Part shown: piece by piece, positions 1 to 9,500 of the stretch
How the letters are laid out: every line of letters starts with the position of its first letter
How positions within the stretch are numbered: the first letter of the stretch is position 1
Source of the DNA: Halarchaeum nitratireducens
GTDB lineage: Archaea > Halobacteriota > Halobacteria > Halobacteriales > Halobacteriaceae
DNA: 64,000 bases
Assembly (NCBI RefSeq): GCF_014647155.1
Contig: NZ_BMOQ01000003.1
Coordinates: forward strand, 1-64,000
Direction: 5' to 3'
Program-made: the position numbers and the translations under genes
The notes under the pieces: model-generated
What the model was told of the DNA's origin: nothing
Seen by the model: only the letters and a program-made list of their open reading frames with translations
Database searches by the model: none

Positions 1-188
1 GAGTGCGCGAGCCTCTGGGAACACCGATTCGCCGCCTCGCTATTCATAATCGGAGAGTTGGTGGGATGAGGGCGGATTCCACCGACTCGTTCATTCGGTA
101 TTCGTTTGCCCGGAGAGCCACAGCGCTCTTCACCCGTTTCGGGGTGGATCGCTACGTTTAAGCGCGCCTGCCCGCTACGGTGAACCGC
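1..188. other. Intergenic region upstream of tRNA-Cys
   Basis: No convincing gene is visible here; it could hold the end of a gene lying outside the window. A TATA-like TTTAAG at about 158-163 lies about 26 bases before the tRNA 5' end and is the probable tRNA promoter. A second AT-rich patch (TTCATAATC, about 43-51) has no gene at the right distance. Confidence 0.4.
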
Positions 189-264
189 GCCAAGGTGGCA
201 GAGTCCGGCCTAACGCAGCGGCCTGCAGAGCCGCCCATCGCCGGTTCAAATCCGGCCCTTGGCT
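189..264 (+). tRNA. tRNA-Cys (anticodon GCA)
   Basis: A complete cloverleaf can be folded. The acceptor stem GCCAAGG (189-195) pairs perfectly with CCTTGGC (257-263). The anticodon arm is GCGGC-CTGCAGA-GCCGC with anticodon GCA. The T arm is GCCGG-TTCAAAT-CCGGC. The discriminator base is T264, as expected for tRNA-Cys, and no CCA is encoded. No intron is present. The D stem is weak (about two good pairs). A T-rich stretch (CCTTTT, about 270-275) follows and may terminate it. It converges with the KaiC-like gene. Confidence 0.95.
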
Positions 265-305
265 TCTCACCTTTTACCGTGGGCGGAAACCGGGAGTCGC
301 GCTGC

Positions 306-1760
306 TCACTCGCTCGGCTGTTCGGGCGTCCCACGGAGGATTCCGCGGAGCCCGGTGAGCGGGTCGCCGATCTTGATCCCGTGTTGCGTAATCTCGAACT
401 CGCGGAGGGTTCGCTGGAAGTCGCTGGTGCGTTTCTTGAGGACGCCGACGACTTTCCGTAGCTCGCCGTCCATCTCGATGTAGCGGAGGAAGACGATGTT
501 GTCGGCCAAGTAGCTGATTTCGCCTTCGGTGGCTTGGAAGTCACCGGTAACGGAGGCGATCTCCTCGATGAGGACGACGGTGACGCCCATGTTCTTGAGG
601 TACCGACAGAGCCGGTGGATCTCGGAGCGGAAGGTGTGCTCGTCGCCGCGGATGGAGAGTTCGTATCCGTTGATACCGTCGATCATCACGATCTGCGTGC
701 CAGCTTCTTCGACGTCTCGGCGGACGGTGTTGGCGAACTCCTGTGGTGTGTATTCGAGGGCTTCGATCTCCTCGATGGCGAGGGTTTCGCGCTCGATCAT
801 CCGATCGACGGGGATGTTGACGTCGGTGCAGCGTTCGAGAAACGTGCGTTCGTCCTCCTCGAAGAGGTAGATCGCGGAGCGTTCGCCGCGACCGGCGGCT
901 TCCTTCATGAACTGCGCGCCGGTCGTCGTCTTCCCGACGCCGGTCGGCCCGGAGATGATGGTGACGGTCCCGCGTTCGATTCCGCCGTGGAGTTGCTCGT
1001 CGAACTCCGGGATACCGGAGGGGATGGATTCGGACTCGAACGGCCGGTGATGATTCGGATCGAGTTCGGGGTAGACGCTGAGACCGCTATCGCGGATCCG
1101 GAGCGTGTGCGTGCCGCCGCGCGTTTTGGACCCGCGGAACTTGGGGACAGAGATCGTTCGCCCGGTTTCGCCGTTGTCGATCTCGATGACGCCGTCAGCC
1201 ATGAACTGGAAGTCCTCGTCGCTGTGATCGCTGGTCGCCTGCGTCGTGAAGACGAGAGTCGCGCCGACCTGTTCGAGGAAACGGGTGAGCGCGAGGATCT
1301 GCTTTCGGAGCTGGTACTCGTCGGGCGCGAGGTATCGTAACTGCGTCATCGGATCGATGACGACGCGGGTCGGCTCGACCTCACGGACGCGTTGGGTGAT
1401 GGTCTCCGTGAGCGAACGCTCCTCGACGGTCCCGGGATCGAAGACGTCGTACGTCCCGTCGTCGGTGAACGCGCTGGATTCGGGCGTGAGATCGAGGACG
1501 GTGATCCCCCCGATGTCGAGGCCGACGGCTGCGGCGTTGCGCCGGATGTCGGCCTCGGTCTCTTCGAGTGCGACGAGGAGGCAGTCTTCGCCCCGTTCGA
1601 CGCCGTCGATGAGGTACGCGAGCGCGAGGAGTGATTTCCCCGTCCCGGGCCGGCCGCGGAGCATGTAGCTTCGCCCGGGGATGAAACCGCCGTCGAGGAC
1701 CTCGTCGAGACCGGCTATCCCAGTGCTCGTGCGACCGTCACGGTCGTCGGTCGGTGACAC
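306..1760 (-). CDS. KaiC-like RecA-superfamily ATPase with two KaiC domains
   Basis: A 484-residue protein with two RecA/KaiC domains in tandem. Domain 1 has Walker A at residues 36-43 (GRPGTGKS) and the paired catalytic glutamates E66-E67. Domain 2 has Walker A at 271-278 (GPTGVGKT) and E301-E302. The C-terminal tail (GIKIGDPLTGLRGIL) resembles the segment after KaiC CII. At the place of the cyanobacterial KaiC Ser431/Thr432 pair it reads S416-Y417, so only one hydroxyl site of that pair is kept in kind. It lies 32 bases downstream of a LOV sensor-kinase-like gene on the same strand, so the two are probably one operon. Archaeal KaiC-like proteins are generally signalling ATPases rather than proven clocks; the role here is inferred from the neighbour. 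No KaiA or KaiB is in the window. Confidence 0.9.
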   Translation of the reverse strand: MSPTDDRDGRTSTGIAGLDEVLDGGFIPGRSYMLRGRPGTGKSLLALAYLIDGVERGEDCLLVALEETEADIRRNAAAVGLDIGGITVLDLTPESSAFTDDGTYDVFDPGTVEERSLTETITQRVREVEPTRVVIDPMTQLRYLAPDEYQLRKQILALTRFLEQVGATLVFTTQATSDHSDEDFQFMADGVIEIDNGETGRTISVPKFRGSKTRGGTHTLRIRDSGLSVYPELDPNHHRPFESESIPSGIPEFDEQLHGGIERGTVTIISGPTGVGKTTTGAQFMKEAAGRGERSAIYLFEEDERTFLERCTDVNIPVDRMIERETLAIEEIEALEYTPQEFANTVRRDVEEAGTQIVMIDGINGYELSIRGDEHTFRSEIHRLCRYLKNMGVTVVLIEEIASVTGDFQATEGEISYLADNIVFLRYIEMDGELRKVVGVLKKRTSDFQRTLREFEITQHGIKIGDPLTGLRGILRGTPEQPSE

Positions 1761-1792
1761 GTCCCTGTATGAGTGGACGGCTCGAATAGCTC

Positions 1793-3214
1793 TTACCCCG
1801 CTTCGGTCGCGTTCAGGTGGATCGTGACGGTGGGGTGGTCGTCGCTCGCGTCGACCTCGAATTCGCCGCTCGACTGTTCGACGGCCCAGCGGAGCAACCA
1901 GAGTTCGAGCCGATCGAGGTGGTCGAGTGGCGTTTCGGCGTCACGGGCGACGATCTCGACGCCGTGACGCCGTAGCGTGCCGCTCCGGTCGGTGGCGGTG
2001 AGACGCACTTCGCCGTCGCGCTCACGGACCGCGACGTCGAGATCGATCTTCGAGACGTCCTCGAAGAGGGAGAAGAACCCGCGGAGAGCGGCGCGTAACG
2101 ACGGATGTCCGGAGACGACCGCCCGGTCGGGGAGGTCGGTGACGACGTCGGCGCGCGGGACCTGTCTTCTGAGCGCGTCCGCCTCGTTCTCGACGATCTC
2201 GACGACGTCGAACGATTCCCCCTCGGCGTCGCCGTCGGCGACGAGGGTGTCGAACTCGTACATCTGGGTGCCGATCTGGAGGAGCTCGTCGGCGGCCCGA
2301 CGGATCCGCTTTGCGTCCTCGGACGTGCTTTCCCCCGCTTCGATCCGCTCTGCGTACCCCTTGATCACCGTCATCTTGTTCCTGAAGTTGTGTCGGAGGA
2401 CGCGATTGAGCACGGAGAGCCGGAGCTCGTGGCGCTTGCGCTGGGTGACGTCCTGCTGGAACCCGAGGTAGTGGGTGATATCGCCCTCGTCGTCGCGGAT
2501 GGGGACGATGTCGAGTCGGTTCCAGAACGGCGTTCCGTCCTTTCGGTAGTTGAGGATCTCGGCGGAGACCGGGGCGTTGCGCTTCATGGCCTCGCGGATG
2601 GTCTCGACGGTCGATTCGTCCGTGTTCCGCCCTTGGAGGAAGCGGCAGTTCCGCCCGATCACCTCGTCGGTGTCGTAGCCGGTGATCCGATGGAAGGCCT
2701 CGTTCGCGTAGATGATGGGCGTGTCGTCCGCCTCCGCGTCCGCGATCGTGATACCTTGGGAGGCGGCTTCGATCCCCCGTCGGAAGAGTCGGAGGCGCTG
2801 TTCGCGTTCGGCGAGGCGAAGCGAGGCGCGACGCGTGCGGAGGTGGTTCTCGATGCGGCGGTGCAGTTCGTCGCGTCCGACCGGGAGCGACACGACGTCG
2901 TCAACGCCCACCACGTCCCAGACGCTCTCGTCGTCGCGGGTCGTCAAGAGTACGTGCGGGAGATAGACGGGGTCGGCGTCGCGGCTGTGTTCGACGATGG
3001 ACTCCCGGTCCGATCGAAGCGCCCGATCGTCGAGGAGGCAGATGTCGTATTCGGCGGGGAGGCCGCTCGCGTCGCTCGCGGATTCGACGGCGTAGTCGGC
3101 GGCGTCTTCGAGCCAGTCGGCGAGTAGCTCGCGGTCCCGGCCGGGCGACATGAGGAGGATCACCCGTTCCGTGACGTCTGGCTCGTGAAACACCCCCGTC
3201 GCCGCGTCGTCCAT
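1793..3214 (-). CDS. LOV-domain sensor with receiver-like N-terminus and degenerate histidine-kinase core
   Basis: A 473-residue soluble protein. Residues 17-127 look like a receiver domain: D62 sits in CLLDD, but the usual late Lys-Pro is replaced by SLP, so it is probably a pseudo-receiver. Residues about 143-258 are a PAS domain of LOV type: the photoactive-cysteine motif GRNCRFLQG puts Cys190 where flavin adducts form, with FMN-contact candidates N222, N232 and Q253. HisKA-like helices carry RVLRHNFRNKM (H275). The following ATPase region lacks a recognisable N box and has DRSGTL where a DxGxG box is expected, so kinase activity is doubtful. A TATA-like stretch lies about 25-30 bases upstream of the ATG. 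The KaiC-like gene follows 32 bases downstream. Blue-light sensing is inferred from the motif. Confidence 0.88.
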   Translation of the reverse strand: MDDAATGVFHEPDVTERVILLMSPGRDRELLADWLEDAADYAVESASDASGLPAEYDICLLDDRALRSDRESIVEHSRDADPVYLPHVLLTTRDDESVWDVVGVDDVVSLPVGRDELHRRIENHLRTRRASLRLAEREQRLRLFRRGIEAASQGITIADAEADDTPIIYANEAFHRITGYDTDEVIGRNCRFLQGRNTDESTVETIREAMKRNAPVSAEILNYRKDGTPFWNRLDIVPIRDDEGDITHYLGFQQDVTQRKRHELRLSVLNRVLRHNFRNKMTVIKGYAERIEAGESTSEDAKRIRRAADELLQIGTQMYEFDTLVADGDAEGESFDVVEIVENEADALRRQVPRADVVTDLPDRAVVSGHPSLRAALRGFFSLFEDVSKIDLDVAVRERDGEVRLTATDRSGTLRRHGVEIVARDAETPLDHLDRLELWLLRWAVEQSSGEFEVDASDDHPTVTIHLNATEAG

Positions 3215-3274
3215 GGCTTTGTTTTTGTCCCCCTGATACTTCTCTCTGTGGCTCGCCGGGCGTCCGCGGTGGGA

Positions 3275-3550
3275 TCAGACCCCGCTGACGGTCTCCCGGT
3301 AAGCTCGGATCGACGCGAGCGCGTCGTCGACGGCCGCGGCGATATCGTCGTCGTCCGCGTCCGACGCGATGTCTTGAAGCGCGTGCGTGTGTCGTGCGAG
3401 GCGGCCGTGGTCCGGCCCCTGATCACGCGTCGCGAGCGACGCGAGCGCGTCGGCCTGCGTGGCCAGCCGTTCGCGCAGGTCGTCGTCGTCGCAGTCGTTC
3501 GCGGCGGCTTCGAGCGTCTCGCTCGCGTCTCGGAGTTCGTCGATCACCAT
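3275..3550 (-). CDS. Small acidic helical haloarchaeal protein, function unknown
   Basis: A 91-residue, strongly acidic, all-helical protein with no cysteines, signal peptide or membrane segment. The two halves look alike (alternating Asp-rich turns and Ala/Leu-rich helices, ending IRAYRET), which suggests a helical hairpin or bundle. It resembles short haloarchaea-only families labelled with DUF7553-type names, but I cannot confirm which. A TTTAGG box around 3572-3580 lies about 27 bases upstream of the ATG, which fits a leaderless mRNA. It is divergent from uvrB and upstream of the LOV sensor on the same strand, with a 60-base gap, so co-transcription is possible but not shown. Confidence 0.6.
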   Translation of the reverse strand: MVIDELRDASETLEAAANDCDDDDLRERLATQADALASLATRDQGPDHGRLARHTHALQDIASDADDDDIAAAVDDALASIRAYRETVSGV

Positions 3551-3635
3551 ACCCGAAACTGAGCGAACGACCGCCTAAACGTTTCGACGCGTTCCCGGCA
3601 CGCCACTTACGTAGCCGCGTCGCCAAACGCGTCCA

Positions 3636-5693
3636 ATGAGTGACGCCGGCCCGCTGCAACCGGATCGCCCGGACGCCGAACGTGAGTTCCGCGTCGACGC
3701 GCCCTTCGACCCGGCGGGGGATCAACCGGACGCGATCGAGGCGCTCGCGTCGGGGTTCGAGGCGGGGATGGACGCCCAGACGCTCCTCGGCGTGACGGGC
3801 TCGGGGAAGACGAACACCGTCTCGTGGACGATCGAGGCGCTTCAGAAACCCACGCTCGTCATCGCGCACAACAAGACGCTCGCGGCGCAGCTCTACGAGG
3901 AGCTGAAGAACCTCTTTCCCGACAACGCCGTCGAGTACTTCGTCTCCTACTACGATTACTACCAGCCGGAGGCGTACGTCGAGCAGACGGACACGTACAT
4001 CGACAAGGACGCCTCGGTGAACGAGGAGATCGACCGCCTCCGCCACTCGGCGACGCGCTCGCTTCTCACGCGCGACGACGTGATCGTCGTCGCCTCCGTC
4101 TCGGCCATCTACGGCCTCGGTGACCCGTCGAACTACGTCGACATGTCGCTCTCCGTCGAGCGCGGTGAGACCATCGAGCGCGACGAACTCCTCTCCCGGC
4201 TCGTCGATCTGAACTACGAGCGCAACGACGTGGAGTTCACGCAGGGCACCTTCCGCGTCCGCGGCGACACCGTCGAGGTGTACCCGATGTACGGGCGCTA
4301 CGCGGTCCGCGTCGAGTTCTGGGGCGACGAGGTCGATCGCCTGACGAAGCTCGACCCGCTGGAGGGCGAGGTCGTCTCGGAGGAGCCCGCGGTGCTCTTC
4401 CACCCGGCCGAACACTACTCGATCCCCGAGCAGCGTCTGGCGGACGCGATGGCGGAGATCGAGGCGGACATGGAGGAGCGCGTCGCCCAGTTCGAACGCG
4501 AGGGCGACCTGCTCGCCGCCCAGCGGATCGAGGAGCGCACCACCTTCGACTTGGAGATGCTCCAAGAGGCCGGCTACTGTTCCGGGATCGAGAACTACAC
4601 GCTCTACTTCTCCGATCGGGAGATGGGGGACGCCCCCTACACCCTGTTGGACTACTTCCCGGACGACTTCCTCACCGTCATCGACGAGTCCCACCGGACC
4701 GTCCCGCAGATCAAGGGCCAACTCGCGGGTGACAAGGCGCGCAAGGAGAGTCTCGTCGACAACGGCTTTCGCCTCCCGACGGCGTACGCGAACCGCCCGT
4801 TGAGCTTCGAGGAGTTCGAGGCGAAGACGGATCGAACGCTGTACGTCTCGGCGACGCCGGGGGACTACGAGCGCGAGGTCTCCGGACAGGTCGTCGAGCA
4901 GGTCGTCCGTCCGACGTACCTCGTCGACCCCGCCGTGGAGATCTCGCCCGCCGACGGACAGATCGACGACCTCCTCGCACGCATCCGCGAGCGCGCGGAT
5001 CGCGACGAGCGGACGCTCGTGACGACGCTGACGAAGCGGATGGCGGAGGATCTCACGGAGTACTTGGAGGAAGCGGGCGTCGCGGTCGAATACATGCACG
5101 ACGAGACGGACACCTTGGAGCGCCACGAACTCGTCCGCGGGCTTCGCCTCGGCGAGTTCGACGTCCTCGTCGGCATCAACCTCCTCCGCGAGGGCCTCGA
5201 CATCCCCGAAGTCTCGCTCGTGGCCGTCCTCGACGCCGATCAGCAGGGGTTCCTCCGCTCGCGGACGAGTCTCATCCAGACGATGGGGCGCGCGGCGCGC
5301 AACGTGAACGGCAAGGCCGTCCTCTACGCGGACGAGACGACGGACGCGATGGCGGACGCCATCGCGGAGACCGAGCGCCGCCGCGAGATCCAACAGGCGT
5401 TCAACGAGGAGCACGGGACGACGCCGACGACGATCGACAAGGCGGTCTCGGACGCGAACCTCCCCGGCTCGAAGACGGACACCGGGGGCGCGACGGGCGG
5501 CGAGACGCCCGCGGACGCCGAGGCCGCGGCCGAGCGCGTCGCCGAGCTCGAAACCAGGATGGAAGACGCCGCCGCGAACCTGGAGTTCGAGCTCGCGGCC
5601 GACATCCGCGACCGGATCGCCACTCTCCGATCCGAACACGACCTCGACGGCGACGACGAGGGAGTCGCCCCCGAACCGGACGCGGACTGGTAG
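3636..5693 (+). CDS. uvrB: UvrABC excinuclease subunit B
   Basis: 685 residues, the normal UvrB length. UvrB is the DNA-damage-verifying helicase-like subunit of nucleotide excision repair; it is loaded by UvrA and recruits UvrC. Visible motifs are Walker A GVTGSGKT near residue 52, the beta-hairpin region with [11 protein letters not shown], the helicase motif DESH, the [10 protein letters not shown] and QTMGRAARN motifs, and a C-terminal UVR motif (about 625-660) that contacts UvrC. A TATA-like CTTACG about 25-30 bases before the ATG suggests a leaderless transcript. The uvrC gene is 1.2 kb away on the other strand; uvrA is not in the window. In archaea this bacterial-type system is found mainly in mesophiles such as haloarchaea. 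Confidence 0.98.
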   Translation: MSDAGPLQPDRPDAEREFRVDAPFDPAGDQPDAIEALASGFEAGMDAQTLLGVTGSGKTNTVSWTIEALQKPTLVIAHNKTLAAQLYEELKNLFPDNAVEYFVSYYDYYQPEAYVEQTDTYIDKDASVNEEIDRLRHSATRSLLTRDDVIVVASVSAIYGLGDPSNYVDMSLSVERGETIERDELLSRLVDLNYERNDVEFTQGTFRVRGDTVEVYPMYGRYAVRVEFWGDEVDRLTKLDPLEGEVVSEEPAVLFHPAEHYSIPEQRLADAMAEIEADMEERVAQFEREGDLLAAQRIEERTTFDLEMLQEAGYCSGIENYTLYFSDREMGDAPYTLLDYFPDDFLTVIDESHRTVPQIKGQLAGDKARKESLVDNGFRLPTAYANRPLSFEEFEAKTDRTLYVSATPGDYEREVSGQVVEQVVRPTYLVDPAVEISPADGQIDDLLARIRERADRDERTLVTTLTKRMAEDLTEYLEEAGVAVEYMHDETDTLERHELVRGLRLGEFDVLVGINLLREGLDIPEVSLVAVLDADQQGFLRSRTSLIQTMGRAARNVNGKAVLYADETTDAMADAIAETERRREIQQAFNEEHGTTPTTIDKAVSDANLPGSKTDTGGATGGETPADAEAAAERVAELETRMEDAAANLEFELAADIRDRIATLRSEHDLDGDDEGVAPEPDADW

Positions 5694-5699
5694 TCGCGG

Positions 5700-6803
5700 C
5701 TACTCGATCTCGACGTCGATCGCGTCGGCGTTCGCCGGCGTCTCGATCACGTCCTCGAGATCGAGCTCGACGAGGTCAACGGGGTTCGAGGTGAGCCCGC
5801 TCGCGTCGGTGCCGCGACCGCCGCGTCCACCGTCGATCCGCCGGCCGTAGCGGCCGACGAGCGACGTGAGCTCTTGGGGAACGACGTACGTCGTCGCCGC
5901 GCCGGCCCCGACGCGTTCGAGCGCGCGGAAGCCGCGCTCGATGAGCGCACGCTCGCCCATCGCCTCGGCCGCGCGGGCGCGGAGGACGGTCGCGGCGGCG
6001 TCGCCCTGCGCCTCCAAGACGCTCGCGCGCTTTTTCCCCTCGGCGCGGAGCACCGCGGCCGTCCGCTCGCCGAGCGCGCGTTCGACCGCGGCACCGCGCA
6101 CCCCCTGTGCGTCGAGGATGGCGGCCCGGCGGTAGCGCTCGGCGGCGGCTTGGCGCTCCATCGCGCTCACGACCCCCTCGCTCGGCATGACGCGCTTCAC
6201 CTCGACGGCCTCGACGGCGACGCCCCACGTCGCGACCGTCGCGTCGAGTTGCTCGTGGATCCGCTCGTTCATCGCCGTCCGGTCGCTGAGCGTCTCGTCG
6301 AGCGCCATGTCCCCGATGGTCGCGCGCAGCGACGTCTGTGCGAGGTAGGCGACGGCGTCGCGGTAGCCGTCGATTTCGAGGAACGCCTTCTCGGCGTCGA
6401 CGACGCTGAGGTAGACGACGGCGCTCGCGCGCACCGGCGAGTTGTCGCGCGTGATCGCCTCCTGCGTCGGCACCTCGACGGTCTGGGTGCGCGTGTCGAA
6501 GACCGCCGTCTCGGTCACGAACGGGACGACGAGGTTGATCCCGGGCCCGAGGATCCCCTTGTACGCCCCGAAGACGGTGTAGGGCCGGCGCTCGTAGGCC
6601 TGCACGATCTCCACGCTCTCGACGGCGACGACGACGAGGGCGCTCAGTGCGAGGACGAGGAGGACGGCGCCCGTCCCGATGCTGGCGGCGAGGGAGAGCG
6701 CGACGACCGCGAGGAGGCCGACACCGAGGTGCCAGCGTCCCACGCGGGCGCTCGCGCGCCCGAGCGAGCGGAAGAACCGCCGCATCGTCTCGTCCCCGGA
6801 CAT
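5700..6803 (-). CDS. SPFH/Band 7 (stomatin-like) membrane protein
   Basis: 367 residues. The N-terminus carries two hydrophobic stretches (about 27-62), followed by a Band 7/SPFH domain (about 65-215) beginning VEIVQAYERRPYTVFG and containing the GINLVVPF-type and QEAITRDN motifs. An Ala/Glu-rich helical, probably coiled-coil region follows (about 215-300), then an acidic tail. Such proteins assemble into ring or cage scaffolds at the membrane and often modulate proteases; no NfeD or protease partner is adjacent. It lies between uvrB (convergent, 6-base gap) and uvrC (same strand, 57 bases beyond this start). That position is probably chance. Confidence 0.9.
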   Translation of the reverse strand: MSGDETMRRFFRSLGRASARVGRWHLGVGLLAVVALSLAASIGTGAVLLVLALSALVVVAVESVEIVQAYERRPYTVFGAYKGILGPGINLVVPFVTETAVFDTRTQTVEVPTQEAITRDNSPVRASAVVYLSVVDAEKAFLEIDGYRDAVAYLAQTSLRATIGDMALDETLSDRTAMNERIHEQLDATVATWGVAVEAVEVKRVMPSEGVVSAMERQAAAERYRRAAILDAQGVRGAAVERALGERTAAVLRAEGKKRASVLEAQGDAAATVLRARAAEAMGERALIERGFRALERVGAGAATTYVVPQELTSLVGRYGRRIDGGRGGRGTDASGLTSNPVDLVELDLEDVIETPANADAIDVEIE

Positions 6804-6860
6804 ACACCGACCGTCCCGTTCAGTGCCCTTAGCCGTTGCCCCGTTCTCGTCCCCGCTCTC

Positions 6861-8600
6861 TCAGAGCCGCCGATCGATGCGCTCGGCGAGCGCGGGACCG
6901 ACCCCCTCCACGTCGCGGAGCTCCGTGACGCTCGCCGCCCGGACGCCCTCGACGCTCCCGAACCGTCGGAGGAGCCGCGTTCGGGTTTCGGGGCCGATCC
7001 CGTCGACGTCGTCGAGCGCGGTGTCGACGCTGTCGCGGAGGCTCTGGTGGTACTGAACGGCGAAGCGGTGGGCCTCGTCGCGGACGCGTTGGAGGACGTG
7101 CAACTGCGGGGCGTCCGACGCCCAGTCGTGCGTGCCTTCAGGCGTGATCACGACCTCCTCGCGCTTGGCGAGCGCGACTGCCGGGACGTCCCACTCCGCG
7201 TCGTCGAGGGCGTCCAGCGCCGCGTCCAACTGGCCGCGCCCGCCGTCGACGAGGAGGAGATCGGGGTCCGGCCGGTCGTCCCGTCCCGCGACGGCCCGCC
7301 GGGCGCGCCACGAGACGAGCCGATACATGTTCGCGTAGTCGTCGTTCTCCTCTTCGAGCTTCTTCCGCCGGTAGTCGCCCTTCTCGGCGCTCCCCTCGAC
7401 GAACGTCACGTCGCTCCCGACGACCGCCTTCCCCTGCGCGTGGCTGACGTCGACGCCCTCGATCCGCGCCGGCCGTCGGTCCAGTCCGAGCGCGTCACGG
7501 AGCGCCGAGAGCTCGTCCCGGCCACCCGCGCGCCGGTGGGCGTTCTTCAGCGCGAGATCGACGAGCTTCGCCTCGCGGCCCGCGCCGGGGACGCGGACGG
7601 CGACGCCCTCCGCGTCGAGCCACGCCCGCAGGTCGTCGTCGCTCGGGTCCTCGGGGAGCAAGAGCGCGTCCGGAAGCGCGCGCTCGGCGTAATACTGCGG
7701 GACGAACGCCGCGAGGACGTCCGCGACGCGCTCGTCGCCGTCCGGGGCGTCCATGCGGTGCTGATCGCGCTCGACGAGCTGGCCGCCCTCGCTGTGGAGT
7801 CGGGCGACCGTCGCGGCGTCGCCCTCCACGGCGACTCCGAGGACGTCCACGTGGCGCTCGCCGCCTCGCGAGGCGACGGCTTCCCCGCCGCCGCCGTGGA
7901 ACGCCTCGACGGCCGCTAGGCGGTCGCGGAGGTTCGCGGCCCGCTCGAACTCCTGCGCTCGGGCCGCCGCCTCCATCTCGCGCTCGATCGGGTCGGCGAG
8001 CGCGCCGGTCTCGCCCTCGAAGAAGCGACTCGCGGCCTCGACGGCCTCCGCGTACGACTCGCGGTCGATCGCGCCCGTGCAGGGCGCCGAACAGAGTCCG
8101 ATGTCGTGATCGAGACAGGGCCGCTCGCGGCCGTCGAACTTGTGGTCGGAACACCCGCGGAGGCCGTACGTCTCGCGGATCGCCTTCACGACCGTCTCGA
8201 CGCGCCCGCGGTCCGTGTAGGGGCCGTACGCCGTCGCGCCCTCGTCGGGATCCCGCGTCACCTCGATCCGCGGGAACGGGTGGTCGGTGAGTTGGACGAG
8301 CGGGTACGACTTGTCGTCCTTCAGCCGGACGTTGTACTTCGGCTGGTGGCGCTTGATCAGGTTCGCCTCCAGCAGGAGGGCCTGGGTCTCCGTGTCCGTC
8401 ACCGCGAAGTCGAGCTCGTCGGCCCGCTCGACCATCCGCGCGATACGTGCGCTCCGCGGATCGGCGTACGAACGCACCCGCGCGCGCAGGTCGACGGCCT
8501 TCCCGACGTAGAGCGTCGTGCCGTCGTCGCGCTGGAACTGGTAGACGCCGGGATCCGCCGGGAGGGACCGTGCGGCCCCGCGCACCGCCTCGTCGTCCAT
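6861..8600 (-). CDS. uvrC: UvrABC excinuclease subunit C
   Basis: About 579 residues from the chosen ATG (MDDEAV); a start five codons upstream (8615) is possible. UvrC makes both incisions in nucleotide excision repair. The N-terminal GIY-YIG nuclease is clear ([25 protein letters not shown], catalytic Tyr/Arg region within the first 45 residues). A UVR motif for UvrB contact follows (about 195-230). The C-terminal RNase H-like nuclease carries [16 protein letters not shown] and DEAHRFAV, supplying the Asp/Asp/His set. The end is a helix-hairpin-helix pair ([16 protein letters not shown] and [10 protein letters not shown]). It is separated from uvrB by the Band 7 gene. Confidence 0.97.
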   Translation of the reverse strand: MDDEAVRGAARSLPADPGVYQFQRDDGTTLYVGKAVDLRARVRSYADPRSARIARMVERADELDFAVTDTETQALLLEANLIKRHQPKYNVRLKDDKSYPLVQLTDHPFPRIEVTRDPDEGATAYGPYTDRGRVETVVKAIRETYGLRGCSDHKFDGRERPCLDHDIGLCSAPCTGAIDRESYAEAVEAASRFFEGETGALADPIEREMEAAARAQEFERAANLRDRLAAVEAFHGGGGEAVASRGGERHVDVLGVAVEGDAATVARLHSEGGQLVERDQHRMDAPDGDERVADVLAAFVPQYYAERALPDALLLPEDPSDDDLRAWLDAEGVAVRVPGAGREAKLVDLALKNAHRRAGGRDELSALRDALGLDRRPARIEGVDVSHAQGKAVVGSDVTFVEGSAEKGDYRRKKLEEENDDYANMYRLVSWRARRAVAGRDDRPDPDLLLVDGGRGQLDAALDALDDAEWDVPAVALAKREEVVITPEGTHDWASDAPQLHVLQRVRDEAHRFAVQYHQSLRDSVDTALDDVDGIGPETRTRLLRRFGSVEGVRAASVTELRDVEGVGPALAERIDRRL

Positions 8601-8698
8601 CACCCGCGTTAGCACCCGCGGCCGTTTGAACGTCGCGTTCGCCCCGGACGCGCCCCCGTACCCACAGAGCCAAACGCCCGCGGTCCCACGGGCGACGT

Positions 8699-8959
8699 AT
8701 GAGCGACGACGACAGCGTCCGCGTCTGGTTCGTCGGCCGCGAGTACACCGATAAGGGGATGCTCACGGTCCGCTACGCGACGCCGGACGGCGAGGCGCGA
8801 TTCGAGAAACAGCAGTCGCTGAACGCGCCCGACCCGACCGCTGCCCGCGACGTCGACCCCGCGAAACTCACGCCGGTCGAGGACGCCGATCGCGCCGAGC
8901 GATACCGGCGCGAGGTCGAGCGCGTCCGCGAGTCGAACGCACCGGACGACCCCATCTGA
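8699..8959 (+). CDS. Short hypothetical protein
   Basis: 86 residues, acidic, soluble, with no cysteines. The first half is a likely beta-rich segment ([34 protein letters not shown]) and the second half is charged and helical. I do not recognise a family. It is divergent from uvrC and its stop codon is one base before the GTG of the next gene, so the two are very probably co-translated. Codon use is the same as the surroundings. Confidence 0.65.
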   Translation: MSDDDSVRVWFVGREYTDKGMLTVRYATPDGEARFEKQQSLNAPDPTAARDVDPAKLTPVEDADRAERYRREVERVRESNAPDDPI

Positions 8960-8960
8960 C

Positions 8961-9404
8961 GTGGCCGATGACGATCCGGTGTACGCGACGCGCGCGCTCG
9001 CCGAGGCGCTCTGCGACCTCGCCGCCGACGCCGATCCGAAGACGCTCTCGATCGCGCTCACGACGCGGCCCGCCGGCGAGCTCGACGCCGACGACGGAGC
9101 GGGCACGCCGCTCGCCGACGTGCCCGCTGATACCCCCGTGTTCGCCGAGTTCTACCTCCCCGACGCCGGCGGCGCTATCGCCGCGGTCTTCGGCGTCGAC
9201 CTCGCTACGCCGTCCGGTCGGACGCGCGGTCGGTTCCTCTCCCACCCGGAGGGCGACCCGAACCCGTCGCTGACCGACGACTTGGCGGCGCGGCTGCTCG
9301 TCGCCGTCCCGCCGTGGATCGCAGAAGACGTCCGCGCGTACGACCGACGCGGGCGCCGTGAGATCGTCCTCCTCGCCGCGAGCGCCCCCGAAGAGTCGAT
9401 CTGA
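8961..9404 (+). CDS. Hypothetical protein, GTG start
   Basis: 147 residues, acidic, soluble. It starts with GTG immediately behind the stop of the preceding 86-residue gene, which supports this start and translational coupling. The sequence has an N-terminal helix (ATRALAEALCDLAADADPK), a beta-rich middle containing FAEFYLPDAGGAIAAVFGV, and PPWIAEDVRAYDRRGRREIVLL near the end. The single Cys is not in a metal motif. No family is recognised. The following 96 bases before ftsY (convergent) hold no visible gene. Confidence 0.65.
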   Translation: MADDDPVYATRALAEALCDLAADADPKTLSIALTTRPAGELDADDGAGTPLADVPADTPVFAEFYLPDAGGAIAAVFGVDLATPSGRTRGRFLSHPEGDPNPSLTDDLAARLLVAVPPWIAEDVRAYDRRGRREIVLLAASAPEESI

Positions 9405-9500
9405 CGGTTTACCGATAAACGCCTCTCCTAGCCGCGCGTACGTCGAGCCGCCTTCGTCAGCGCTCGGTACGCGCGGGCCCCGCCGCCGCTCGGGCCGGTC

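Noticed and set aside
3423-5639. 738-codon minus-strand frame opposite uvrB
   Set aside because: It is antisense to a complete, motif-rich UvrB gene; its Arg/Val/Asp-rich composition is the usual shadow in GC-rich DNA.
7495-8766. 423-codon frame in uvrC
   Set aside because: Out-of-frame Arg/Gly-rich shadow on the same strand as uvrC.
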